The translations under genes were made by a program, and so were the position numbers. The notes under the pieces were generated by a model that had not been told where the DNA came from, made no database searches, and saw only the letters and a program-made list of their open reading frames with translations. A DNA stretch of 64,000 bases from assembly GCF_020080835.1 (NCBI RefSeq), contig NC_058164.1:17044688-17108687 (forward strand), read 5' to 3'. Shown here piece by piece: positions 33,606-43,838 of the stretch. The stretch is from Cotesia glomerata (lineage: Eukaryota; Arthropoda; Insecta; Hymenoptera; Braconidae). How positions within the stretch are numbered: position 1 is the first letter of the stretch; each line of letters begins with the position of its first letter.

Positions 33606-33929
33606 ATATATATTTTACAAATATAAATAATGCTGTGAAGCGGGAAAGAATAGCAGTTACGGTAATTTTTACGTGAAGCGTTCCACATTCACGTAACAGG
33701 ATGTTGGTAGAAAAGGATTGAGAAAGGAATGTGGGGAGGATCATCTTAATGTGAGTTTATAGAATATGCGAGAAAAAATTATTAGATAGCTCGGACTGGG
33801 ATTCGAACCCAGGACCTTCCGAAGACATGTCGGCTACTCTACCATTTGAGCTATCCGGTCTATACTAAATTTCCATTCGCTTATTCTATATACATTAAGC
33901 CACACCGTCTATCTTACGGCAAGCATTTT
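33606..33929 (-). repeat. tRNA-derived SINE (family S1)
   Basis: On the minus strand the head (33862 to about 33784) looks like a tRNA. Box A is TAGCTCAAATGG, box B is GGTTCGAATCC, a clean T-arm is CTGGG/CCCAG, and the acceptor has two mismatches. The anticodon loop CATGTCT lacks the usual T at position 33, so it is not a working tRNA. The body ends in TTATATTTGTAAA. A second copy is at 58680-58997. RNA polymerase III transcription from boxes A/B is inferred. Confidence 0.8.
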
Positions 33930-34075
33930 TACAAATATAAATAATGCTGTGAAGCGGGAAAGAATAGGAGTTACGGTAATTATTATGTGAAGCGTTCCAC
34001 ATTCACCTAACAGGATTATGGTAGTAAAGGATTGAGAAAGGAATGTGGAGAGGATCATCTTAATGTGAGTTGGTA
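33930..34075 (-). repeat. Partial S1 SINE body in tandem
   Basis: Repeats the body of the preceding SINE (AATAATGCTGTGAAGCGGG, GTTCCACATTCAC, GGATTGAGAAAGGAATGTGG) without its tRNA head. Together the two form a head-less dimer at the palindrome centre. Confidence 0.8.
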
Positions 34076-34522
34076 CTACTAATTACGAGTTGATTTATTA
34101 TAGAAAGAGTAAAATATTAAAAATAATTTTGGGCACAGCCAAAACATTTTCAGAATAATTAAGTAGATTCGACGAATATTATTCGCTCTGAATCACCATA
34201 TGTAATTATTTTCATTAATTTATTTATAATTAGTCCAGGGTTGTTAATTAGAATAAAAATTAGAAGTCTTATTTATTAACGTGGTTCAGCTTTCTGTGAG
34301 AGATTAAATCTCAAAGTTTATTTAACAATACAAAGCTTAATTTGTTAAGTCATAATATATAAAAAAATTGTTAAACAGGGGTTAACTATATTAAAAAATA
34401 ATTAATAGTCTGGATTCGAGTCCTTGAATGACTGACAGCATTTAAATAATCGACCAGAATACCCTGACGAACGAACTGATTCCCTTATTACTTTTCATAG
34501 TAAATTTAAATCAATCTGAACG

Positions 34523-36348
34523 ATGGCAAAGAAGAATAAATCTAGTCGCCGCAGGGCCGCGCGTTTTGAGCAACTTAACTTATCAAATATTTCCGAAAAA
34601 TCCCAAGAAAACGCGAATGGCTCTTCCATAAATGAGTCAGAAATCGGTAACACTACTGAGTACCCATTGGACGCAACGATTAATCAACCCAAAGTGACAA
34701 ACGTTCAGGTCCTAAACCCTCCGTTTAAATTATTTCTCATCCCTGATGACAGACCATTTCAAGCTATATAAACAAACGCGGAAGACTCCTTACCCCCTGG
34801 GCAAATACCATCGATTATTGACATGAGTTTATTAACGGCTTCATTTAATCAAGACAAATTATGCCCCAGCAAGCAAAAGATGTGCTGGCTATCACAGACT
34901 TTATACACCGGTTGTCTCAGCGAGTTGATCAAATTGACGATAAATTGGAACATGTATCGCTAAGGCAGTCGCGTTGGTGCCAGAAATATGCGAAAGGTTA
35001 TGGACTGACGAGGAAGCGAAAAATTGGTCTCAATTAAATCCTAAACTACTTAGTTCGACTCCACCCAGTGACAATTTAAAAAATATGTCAGCTAATGAAG
35101 AAAGGTTGTTTCAGCTAATTCGAGAAATTCCACGTAGGTCACTGGGAGTACCCGTTTCTAGCATCACCAGGAGTGACGCACAACCAGCGCAGAACCAGTC
35201 GACAGGATTAGATGACTCACCAGTACACCATTCTAGCCGAGTCGACCGGACAAGATCGATATTAAACAACCCAACAGAGAATCAGTTAACTGAAATCTGG
35301 CAGAAGTTAGTTAGACTTGGTGCGAAAAACCAATCTTAGGTTCCATCGACAGGAGCTGGAGACAATGCTAGGAATAACACATCAGGAAACCAACCGCACG
35401 ACCAAGAAGATTTGATTGCATTGGAAAAATTAGCACGCGCACGCAATCTGGGTTTTTCTGAAAAGGAAGCTCAACCTAAAATATATTTACAGGAATTACA
35501 GGAGTTCAAGGCAGAGCAGCAAATGCCTGACAAGGAGGCACTCAGTTTAGTTAAGGCTTTATTTGCTAAAAAAACACACATCCAATGGTTACGTTTAAGC
35601 TCCCATAGATTGACCATCTGGGAAGATTTCGTGAACGCGTTTACTGTATATTTTATTCAACCTAGAGCAGACTCAGAGATCAGTGCGGAGATTTACAATA
35701 AATACCAAGCAGCTGACCAGGAAGCTCGAGTGTTCATTGACGACATGCAGAAACTGTTCATGGTGATGACAAGTCCACCATCTGAAGAAATTCAAGTCAA
35801 TCTCATTGCCCAGAGACTAACCAAATAACTCCAAGTTGATCTGAGAGCTTCTCCAACCAAGTTCACGGAGTATATCGGTTTTCACTTAGCAGTTAATATG
35901 GCCCCTACTAATCTACAATATTTAAGTAAGGCATAAGACGAAAATGAAAAGTTTTTCTTCAAAAAAAAAAAATCACACTCTCAGCCACCATCCCAGATTC
36001 ACGTCATACAATCACCAGAAATCATTCAGGTAGATGACGATGGAGCTAACAACGATATAGAAATCGACTCCTCCATCAACTATATAAAAAACAATTCATC
36101 TCAGCGCAGGGAAAACTTTATACGAAGGCAAGGATCCGATTATCGGCAAAATAAGAACGGTGGTAGACGCATAAATTACGCTGTAGATGTAAGGAACTCA
36201 GATTTCAACAGGTGCCCGAAAGTCCGAATTCCTCTCAAGCCCCCCAATCATTGCGAATGTAATCCTGAGACTAAATCCTTCACGTCCCAATTCAACATGA
36301 CACTAAATTCCAATTTAGAATATGACGATAGTACAGACAAATTGACAT
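34523..36348 (+). pseudogene. LTR-retrotransposon gag region, right copy
   Basis: ATG at 34523 opens a basic N-terminus (MAKKNKSSRRRAARF). Further open segments are 34974-35339 and 35412-35828, which continues past stops to about 36348. The segment WLRLSSHRLTIWEDFVNAF...IYNKYQAADQEARVFIDDM has the W...F...E...Q spacing of a retrotransposon gag capsid domain (PF03732-like, by eye). Two TAAs (35826-35828, 35934-35936) and register changes break it. An acidic/asparagine-rich tail with GSDYRQNKNGGRR follows. No protease, RT or integrase is visible and no LTR pair could be defined. Gypsy-type origin is likely but not proven. Confidence 0.65.
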
Positions 36349-37449
36349 AAGACGTACAAAAAGTCAAAAAGTTTTTACGTGGATATCTATTCAAAATTAA
36401 TAATACCCATTACTTTATTAAATTAATAACTTACTATATAAAGTTTACTTATCCAAATTAAGTTTTTTATATTCTTTGCTCTACGAGTGTTGAAGTTCAA
36501 AAATTTTATAGTTTTTTTATATATTATCTCTTTTTGCGTTTCATATGTTGAAGACGAAGTTGGGGAATTAGCTTCTACGTATAAATTTTTATTGTCAAAA
36601 GATGTGCCAATGTTAAAACACAACAAGTTATTTAATGTGATCTTTGTTATATAACTCATAAAATTTACGAGTTTTCATACTCAGTCTGAGCAGAGATTTC
36701 TATGAGAAGAAATATTTTGTTTAGAAATAGGTTCACACAAATGTTTACGCAATTAATATCAAGACAAATTAAGGCCAAAGTTGTATCAGACAGATATGAA
36801 ATGAAAATCATAAATTGGTAAATAAACAGCAAAAATTAATTTCGTTTAGGATTAGAGATAGCGACTCAAAGTTTTGTTTCAGGTGCATTGATCCACCGGC
36901 CCCAAAATGGATATTGAGCTAGCCACAACTAAAAGTGTAGCAACCTCAAGCCGGGGGGGCTGAAACGTGGCCAGTTGGCTCACATTAGGCAAACACCAAT
37001 TTACCACCTGATGCAAATATCATCAGCAGATAACTTGTAAAACCCGATTAGAAATTAGGTGATAATTGCTAACTATACCTTAATAGTACAAAAATTGTTT
37101 GAGAGTAGCACTAGAACGTATCCCCACTTCTCAATGCTAATTAATGTACGCGGTAGCCGCGTGCATGCAGTCTTTGTTCAACCTTCATAATGTATACTTT
37201 GTAATTGATATTTTTGTTAAAATGTAATAAATTATTTTTCACCGTGTTATAATGTAATGTTCGGTATTTTCTTAATTTACACCGTTGATTAAATAAAAAC
37301 GGCATTTTAATCTACAATAGTACGATACGACTCCGATTATCAGTTAACAAGGAGTATGTCATACAATAATTAAATAATAGGACGCATATAGAAGATAAAT
37401 TCGCTCGGCATGTCGTGTACTCCCGAGGTCTCGAGTAGTCGGCCATTTT
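36349..37449. other. Non-coding part of the second palindrome, right copy
   Basis: Counterpart of about 30150-31270. AT-rich, no gene. It includes the GC hairpin at 37147-37161 and a GGGGGGG run near 36954. Confidence 0.55.
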
Positions 37450-37920
37450 GTTGAGAAAAGCGTCGTTTCATTGTTTCAAGAGAAGTTATCATACACGTCT
37501 TTTATTGAGGAAGATCTTGGTTTGTCGGTCACTTCGATTAATTCGTCTGTTCCTGATCCAGTAACCGGCCCAACTGCAGCTACGAGAAATCTACCACCGC
37601 TTGACAACGCTAAAGCACACTGAAGTGGTAGTAGTACCTGTTGTAAGTCAGGTGGTATATTGGTAAGAATTGGACGCGGTATTGAACTTACTTTGAGCTG
37701 TATTTTTCAATATTTAAATTTTGACGACCATTTAGCTCTATTTTTCCATACTGAGCGATCAGCGGAGCAGTACGCGGCAAAGGTTGGTTTTGTATCGGGC
37801 TGAATCTATCTTTCAACGAGTATCGCCACCCACTATTTGCTCTGGACCATATTCTTTACACGAATAAAATCAATTTAGCTATTTGTAGCTTTGAAAGTTA
37901 TCGGTTTGGTCCACCGTAAA
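37450..37920 (+). pseudogene. Unidentified degraded ORF, right copy
   Basis: Equivalent of 29666-30160. Here a one-base deletion near 37800 (VGFVSG then stop, against IGFVSELNLSF on the left) shortens it further. No recognised domain. Confidence 0.35.
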
Positions 37921-38551
37921 CTCTAAAGCTACATGCATTTGGAGCAGCATCGACTCATAAGCTACGGCTTCGAGTTGGTTACACTCCGAGGTGTAACGAG
38001 CGTGTCTTTTCGACCTAGTTCATGTTTAATTAATACATAATCATTTATTAATTTGTTTTCTAATGTAAAAATTTATTCACTCTACGAACAGTCGAGACCA
38101 GCCACCTTACAATAGCAATCATCCAAGATTTATGTGACTAAAAAGTTTTATTATTATCAATTATGAATATTATTATAATATAATTGAATATAAATATAAT
38201 TGAATTAATTGTAATCCGACCATCTATATTATTAAGAGAATAAGAAAAATTTTGTCTCCAGGATAGTCACATCATAAAATCTATTTTTTTTTTTGTGAAA
38301 TTTAGTGTCATAGGAAAAGTCTTGACTTGAATTTGTGACTTTTCAAAGTTTTATATCATTATCATCAGTAGTTAATTTATTATGATAAGTATTTAGGCTG
38401 CATTCGAAAATGCTCTATCTCTAGATACATAACTAAGAAATGACTTTATATCTTGTGAATTATTGACGTTTTAAAGATATAAGCTCACTCCGACATTATA
38501 CTCATCGAGACCTTTCATTTGAGTACCCACATGAATTTTTACATATTTATA

Positions 38552-38586
<35 letters not shown>

Positions 38587-38638
38587 CTGCTATATATATA
38601 TATATACTATATATATATATATATACTAGCTCATACCC

Positions 38639-38738
38639 NNNNNNNNNNNNNNNNNNNNNNNNNNNNNNNNNNNNNNNNNNNNNNNNNNNNNNNNNNNNNN
38701 NNNNNNNNNNNNNNNNNNNNNNNNNNNNNNNNNNNNNN
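38639..38738. other. Assembly gap (100 N)
   Basis: Exactly 100 N starting within the Helitron terminal sequence TAGCTCATACCC. After it the sequence is a fragment of the palindromic MITE (38739-38810), not Helitron. Confidence 0.99.
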
Positions 38739-39166
38739 GAACATATTAGAAATTCTGATACGGCCATATATGAGCATATCAGGCCCTGTCAGAAAATTTT
38801 TTCACGGGTGATGAAAATTCTATCATTATTTTTAGAAAGATATTAAGTAATACGTTTTAAGATCTGGAGTAATTGTTTTAATTTTATCGCAAATATTTAC
38901 ATTCCAGATTACCTGATTATACGAAAGGTATATTCCAATCAATTGGTTTCAAGGAGTTCCACAACTATTTGATTTTGCCAGAATCAGAGAAAAGTAGTGA
39001 AAAGGTATTTTTGAAAATATTGATAAATTTATAAATTTTTTTCAATATTTAACTGTCAGAACGAACATCTTCAAACAACATTCAACAGTTTATACGTGGA
39101 CAGAAATTTTCGTTAAAAATTACCGTTTAATTTATTGTAATCGTAGGACATAATGCGGCCCTTCTT
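38739..39166. other. MITE fragment and non-coding DNA
   Basis: 38739-38810 repeats the right end of the MITE at 5464-5603 (GGCCATATATGAGCATATCAGG, then AAATTTTTTCACGGGTG). 38811-39166 is AT-rich with no gene seen. Confidence 0.6.
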
Positions 39167-39385
39167 AACTTCCCGCTAAGAAAATCGAAGATTTTCAAAA
39201 ATCGGGAAGTTATTGATTTTACCTCGTTTTTCGGAAATCGAGTTTTCATTACATCTCGACGTTTTGAGGTCCTAGGATGCTTCCCTGAATGTTTTCGCGA
39301 TGATGTATGTATGTATGTATGTATGTATGTATGTATGTATGTATGTATGTATGTATGTATGTATGTATGTATGTATGTATGTATG
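39167..39385 (-). repeat. Y repeat module and (ATGT)n, left half of the split copy Y2
   Basis: 39167-39302 is the Y terminal module in minus orientation (AACTTCCCGCTAAG to GTTTTCGCGATG). It is followed by about 21 ATGT units at 39303-39385. The other half of this Y is at 45902-47205, beyond two retrotransposons. Confidence 0.85.
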
Positions 39386-39626
39386 TTTTTTTTTTTTTTT
39401 TTTTTGTAAAGAGGTACGAAAAAAGATCTTCAAAAGACACCGGTATCGTTAACTCTGCCGCCCATCTTCCGGCAAATATCGATAGTCGGTAGTGTGGAGA
39501 TTTTGACCCACTAGAAAAAACATTCCTCTTCCCCTCTCCCCTAGATGGTACGGAGAGGACTGGATTGGAACCGCGTTAGCATTACTTCAATCCAGTCGTG
39601 CTGCGTCTCACGACGCCTACTCCTGG

Positions 39627-42255
39627 CTACTGGTCCCTTTCTGCGATTTTGTCTTTCAGGAGGTGCTGTGCATAAATTGCAACAGCTGACCAGTTTTCCT
39701 CTTGTTTGATCATATAAGTCACCAGGCTTGAGGGGGAGAGCCTGGTGCCTATGATCTCTTCGGTGCTTCTTCTGTAGTCCTTCCATCAAGCACACTCGAA
39801 GAATGTGTGTTCGGCGTCGTCGATTTTATCCGGGCAGTATTTGCATGTTGGTGTGCTGTGCAAACCCATCTTGAAAAGATAGGCATTGAACTGCCCATGT
39901 CCCGTCAATAGCTGGGTCAGGAAGAAGTCCGTGTCCCCGTGCTTTCGAGAAAGCCAGACGTTGATGTTTGGGATCAGGCACGCTGTCCATCTGCCCGTCT
40001 CTCCCGATGTCCATCGGTCCTGCCTCTCTTGCTGCGTTTCCGCCTTTATCCTCATTCTTGCGTCCTTCATGTTATCATCACTGTCTTTAGCGTCATAGAG
40101 TTCTGCTCTTTCGAACGCTAATAGGTCGATGGGCGCGGCTCCTGCAATGACCAATACGGCCGCTTCGGAAACTGTGCGGTAGGCGCAGGCAACCCTGAGA
40201 GCGCCTCGCCGCTGTACTGCTGCGATCTTTCGCCGGTAGGTCTTCTGCTTTAATATGTCTGCCCATATCTCCGCTCCATAAAGCAGTACCGAGTGGATTG
40301 CTTCTAGAAGAACTCTTCTCTTTTTTGTTCTTGGTCCCATGGTGTTGGTCATAATTCGTGCTAGGCTAGACACAGTTTTGCTGGCTTTCTTGCATGCACT
40401 GTCGAGGTGTTCACGGAAAGATAGTTTCTCGTCTATCATAACCCCTAGATACCGCCGGGCCCTTGTTGACGTCAGCGTTGTTCCTCCCATGTCCATAGCG
40501 AATGGTTTTGGAAACCATTTTTGACGGGTCAAAACGACCATCTCGGTTTTCTGTTTGGCAAGTTTCAGGTGATGATTATCGAGCCAAGTCTCGACGGTGT
40601 CGATGGTTTCCCGAACTAGCAGTTCGGCTTCTTCCACGCTGTCCGCCACTATAGTGGCTGCAACGTCGTCTGCAAAGCCTGTTAGCTCTACTTGCTCTGG
40701 CAACGGGATTTCAAGAAGCTCGTCGTAGACTGCGTTCCATAGATCAGGCCCCATTATTGAGCCTTGCGGCACGCCAGCCGTTATGGGGTATTCTTGTGGA
40801 CCTTCAGTAGTTTCCACTATTAGCTTTCTATCGTCAAGGTTGTTGTCGACTAGTGCCAGATTTTCTGGCTCCGCGTCAAACTTGTGCTCCAGAGCGTCTA
40901 AAATGTCTCGCCAATTTGCGCTGTTAAATGCGTTTTTGATATCTAGCGTGAGGAGAAGACATACTTTACGAGCTTTGAGGCTACCATCCTGTTTTGAGTG
41001 ACTTGGCCGCGTCTTGTAGTTCCTTAGTTGTGAAGGGCGTTACTTCGTTGTTTTTAGTGTATTGTTTCTTCTCCCGCGGCGGGAGTTTGGGGAGAAGCTC
41101 CGCTACGATGCTATCCATTAAGGCTGGAGACTTCGGCGCCTCTAGTGAAGCCTTTCCAAGTCGTTTGGTGACAATTTGGTAGGCTTTACCCCAGATGTCA
41201 TTGTCGAGATCGTTGCAGATCTCTTTCCACAACTTTGCTTTACTTGCTTTGATGGCTCGATTTAGCGTTTTTTTGGCCTGCTTGTACTCTTTTGAATACA
41301 AGTCCTGGCTTGGGGAGCGTTTGGCGGCTCTCGTTGCGCGGCGACGTAGTTGATGGCACATTTTGCGAAGTTCCGCTATGTCTGTTGACCACCAGTATGC
41401 CGGCCTGCGAAAACTGCGGTTTTTCAACCGCGGCATAGAGGCGTCACATGCGGCAGAAATCTCCTTCATCGTATTTAGTACTGTCCTTTCTGTCTCGCTG
41501 CAAGTATCCGGAGTCGGGTTGTTCTGAAGGATAGACCAGCTCCGTGCAAGTGAAGCTCGCAGTGCCTCTGGATCAAGGTTCCTGACATTCCACTTTCGCT
41601 TAGAAAGGTCGTGTTGTGATACCGGAGCAGATGCCAATCCAACGTTAAATGTCACGAACTGGTGATCACTGCCACTGTATTTTTCGGATACTGTCCAGTT
41701 TTCAATCATGTTGGCAATTTTTGGAGTCGCCAACGAAATGTCGAGGATAGACTCTTGGTACCCCGGTCTTCTGAAAGTCGTGGTGCTCCCAGTATTTAGC
41801 ACTATGAGGTCGAGTCTAGCCACGACGTCAGCGACCTCGTTGCCTCTGGTGTCGGAGAAATCAGCGCCCCATTCAGCCGATTTAGCATTGAAGTCACCAG
41901 CTACGATAACTTCGCCGTCGAACTTGGTGATCACATCCTCTATATTTGCCAGTTTCTGTCGGAACACACTAATCCCTTCGTTAGGTGAGAGATAGACGCT
42001 CATGAAGTAGGTTATGGGGGTTTGAATCCAGACAAAACCTACTCCACTTCCGCTGTTGATGGTGGTAACGTTCTTTGTATTTGCAATCCAGATTGCCGCC
42101 GTGCCAGTTTTGTCTGCGAACCATGCTCTATCTTGGAGGTTTAGATATTGCTCACAGATGAAGCAAACGTCGATCCTCTCTTCAAAGACTCGCTGGCGAA
42201 GTAAATTTTGTGCCAACGCACATCTATTCAGGTTTCCTTGAAGTATGCGTGTCAT
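39627..42255 (-). pseudogene. A1 ORF2: endonuclease and reverse transcriptase
   Basis: ATG at 42255 overlaps the ORF1 stop as ATGA. An APE-type endonuclease comes first: LQGNLNRCALAQNLL, AGDFNAKSAEWG and GSDHQFVTF, to KSLKTG near 40985. There a deletion removes the early RT (the part seen in A2 as KAPGPDGIPAAVIK to FRKGRST) and shifts the register. RT resumes at LDIKNAFNSANW with GVPQGSIMGPDLW, the catalytic FADDVAA, and the CX2CX8HX4C finger CKYCP...EHTFFEC. TGA near 39783 replaces the Arg codon of A2's ECDRWKD. The frame then continues to the TAG at 39627-39629. Confidence 0.9.
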
Positions 42256-43676
42256 TTCTGCCCTTTTGTAGCTTCGGCAAGTGCGGTGCGGAATACCTTA
42301 CAAGCCCCGGAGCCTGGAATATGACATAAGCTATCTGGAGCTTCTTGTTCCTCTGTACAGAGGAAGCACTTTGGCTGTTCAACGCAGTCTGCAGCTTTGT
42401 GGTTTCCTCCTCCGCATTTAAAGCAGCACTTGCTTCTGTCAGGCCCCTTGCAAGAGTTCGTCGCGTGCCCGTATCCGAGACATCTGATGCAGCGTGTTAC
42501 TTTTACAACTGGTCGAATGCGGCAGTTGACCCATCCAATCATTATACGAGCCTTGTCAAGGATTTTGAACGCGCTAGCCTCGTCTATCTCGCAGAAGGCT
42601 GCCCGGTTACCCCGTCGAGTAGGCTTTGTCAAATTTACCCGTTTGATCTCCAGGCTGTCGGTGAAGTCACGTTTGAGTGCTTCGCGGACGTCGTTCTCAG
42701 TAGTGATGGCATCCAAGTCCAGGATCTCTGTTTTTATCGCAGCCGTGAAAGCGGTAGTGTCTTCAGTCTTGCGACCTATTTCTAGAAGAACGCCCCCTCG
42801 CTTCGTTTGTTTGATAGACTTTATGTCTACTCCAGTCTCTGTCGGATTAATCTTGGTTTTGATTTCCTTGAGGAGATCGGCGTATGTTCGCCCTTCAGCT
42901 GGTTGGACAAGCACAGCTTTAGTTTTTATCTTCTTCCTCCTCGGTTTCTTGGAGCCAACATTGCTTGGCTGGTTTTGGGCTGTAGCAGATCGAGCCACTG
43001 GCTCCTGTTCTTCCTTTTTCTTGTTTTTCCGACTCACTTTGGTCCAGGTATCACCCCGGGCTGTCTTCTTATGTGCTGGCTTATCGATTTCCGAGGAAGG
43101 GCTGGGCGTGGATAGCGGCCTCTTCTTGTTTTTCTCTTTTCTATGCTGTGTTTTCTCAGGAGTGACCGAAAACGTCTGGGATTTTTTGTTCAGATCCGGA
43201 GATGTTTGCGTGGTTCTCGCCGACTTCGTTGCTGGTTTGTTGGCCAACTTATATGCCGTGGCAATGGACGCTACTATTTTTCTGAGTTCGTGGTGGAGAT
43301 TTCGTTTATCCTTTATGAACTCAGCTAATTCTTCGATCTTGCTACTGAGCCATTCCATTGTCGATTATTGACCGGTGACAGTCGGTAGAGAGTTTATCTT
43401 CCCTCGGCATGTGTGAGTGTTGACGGGAGCAACAGGTCTTCCACCTATTGGAGGAAAGTTTGTTTGCTGTGCGTCTACTTCCATCAGAGCTGTTTCTTTA
43501 CCCCCTGTAGCATTGCTAGCATTGCTAGACAGCAGAGCCATGGGGTCTACTCCACTGTTCAAACGGTCGCTTGATAACGACGAGTTCAGGCCCATTTGTA
43601 AGCCTTCCCTCGCCGGCACTGAGGTATCCCTCCTCTGCACCGTAGACGATGTTTGAAATTGTTCTGACATTTCCAT
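42252..43676 (-). CDS. A1 ORF1: gag-like nucleic-acid-binding protein
   Basis: The frame from ATG at 43356-43358 gives 368 codons (MEWLSSKIEELAEFI...). The same register extends upstream to an ATG at 43676, interrupted only by TAA at 43365-43367, so the original protein probably began there (inference). It has a helical N-part, then a lysine/serine-rich linker (KKEEQEPVARS), a conserved central domain ending KARIMIGWVNCRIRP, and zinc knuckles CIRCLGYGHATNSC and CFKCGGGNHKAADC plus a third Cys cluster. R1-clade ORF1 proteins bind element RNA and take it to the target. The stop TGA overlaps the ORF2 ATG. Confidence 0.88.
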
Positions 43677-43819
43677 ACCATCTTTTGCTAGGTTTTGGTC
43701 CACCCCGAGTATTCTATTTCCTCGGTACCCGACGCATCTGACGTGCAGATATGCCGGACATTCCCCTATCCGCCACCTGAAGAGGCGCCCGATGCGAGAC
43801 CCAGCAAGCCCGACACGAG

Positions 43820-43838
43820 ATGTATGTATGTATGTATG
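43820..43838. repeat. (TATG)n between two retrotransposons
   Basis: Five tetranucleotide units separate the 5' end of A1 from the poly-A end of A2, so both inserted in the same microsatellite. Confidence 0.9.

Larger units (their letters stand above)
34205..38638. repeat. Right arm of the second palindrome
   Basis: Partner of 28958-33431. Its outer edge runs through the (TA)n tract to ACTAGCTCATACCC, the beginning (minus strand: the end) of another Helitron, and then into a gap at 38639. The palindrome may therefore continue into an unassembled Helitron copy. Confidence 0.92.
39386..43820 (-). mobile_element. A1: near full-length R1-clade non-LTR retrotransposon
   Basis: Minus orientation. 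A poly-A tail (T-run 39386-39405) sits directly on (ATGT)n, and the 5' end near 43820 also meets TATG repeats (43820-43838). It carries ORF1 with zinc knuckles and ORF2 with endonuclease and RT. R1-clade families such as Waldo (ACAY repeats) and Mino (AC repeats) are known to be microsatellite-specific; this element behaves like Waldo. It lacks the N-terminal RT segment (deletion at about 40985), so it cannot move by itself. Confidence 0.9.

Noticed and set aside
33784..33862. Functional tRNA gene
   Set aside because: Two acceptor mismatches, no T33, and a second copy with the same SINE body.
34400..34450. Primer-binding site near GGATTCGAGTCC upstream of gag
   Set aside because: The word resembles a T-arm, but no TGG-start complement to a tRNA 3' end and no LTR boundary could be placed.
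42345..43371. Long plus-strand ORFs opposite A1 ORF1
   Set aside because: Antisense shadows of a GC-richer coding region; cysteine/serine/phenylalanine-rich translations without motifs.
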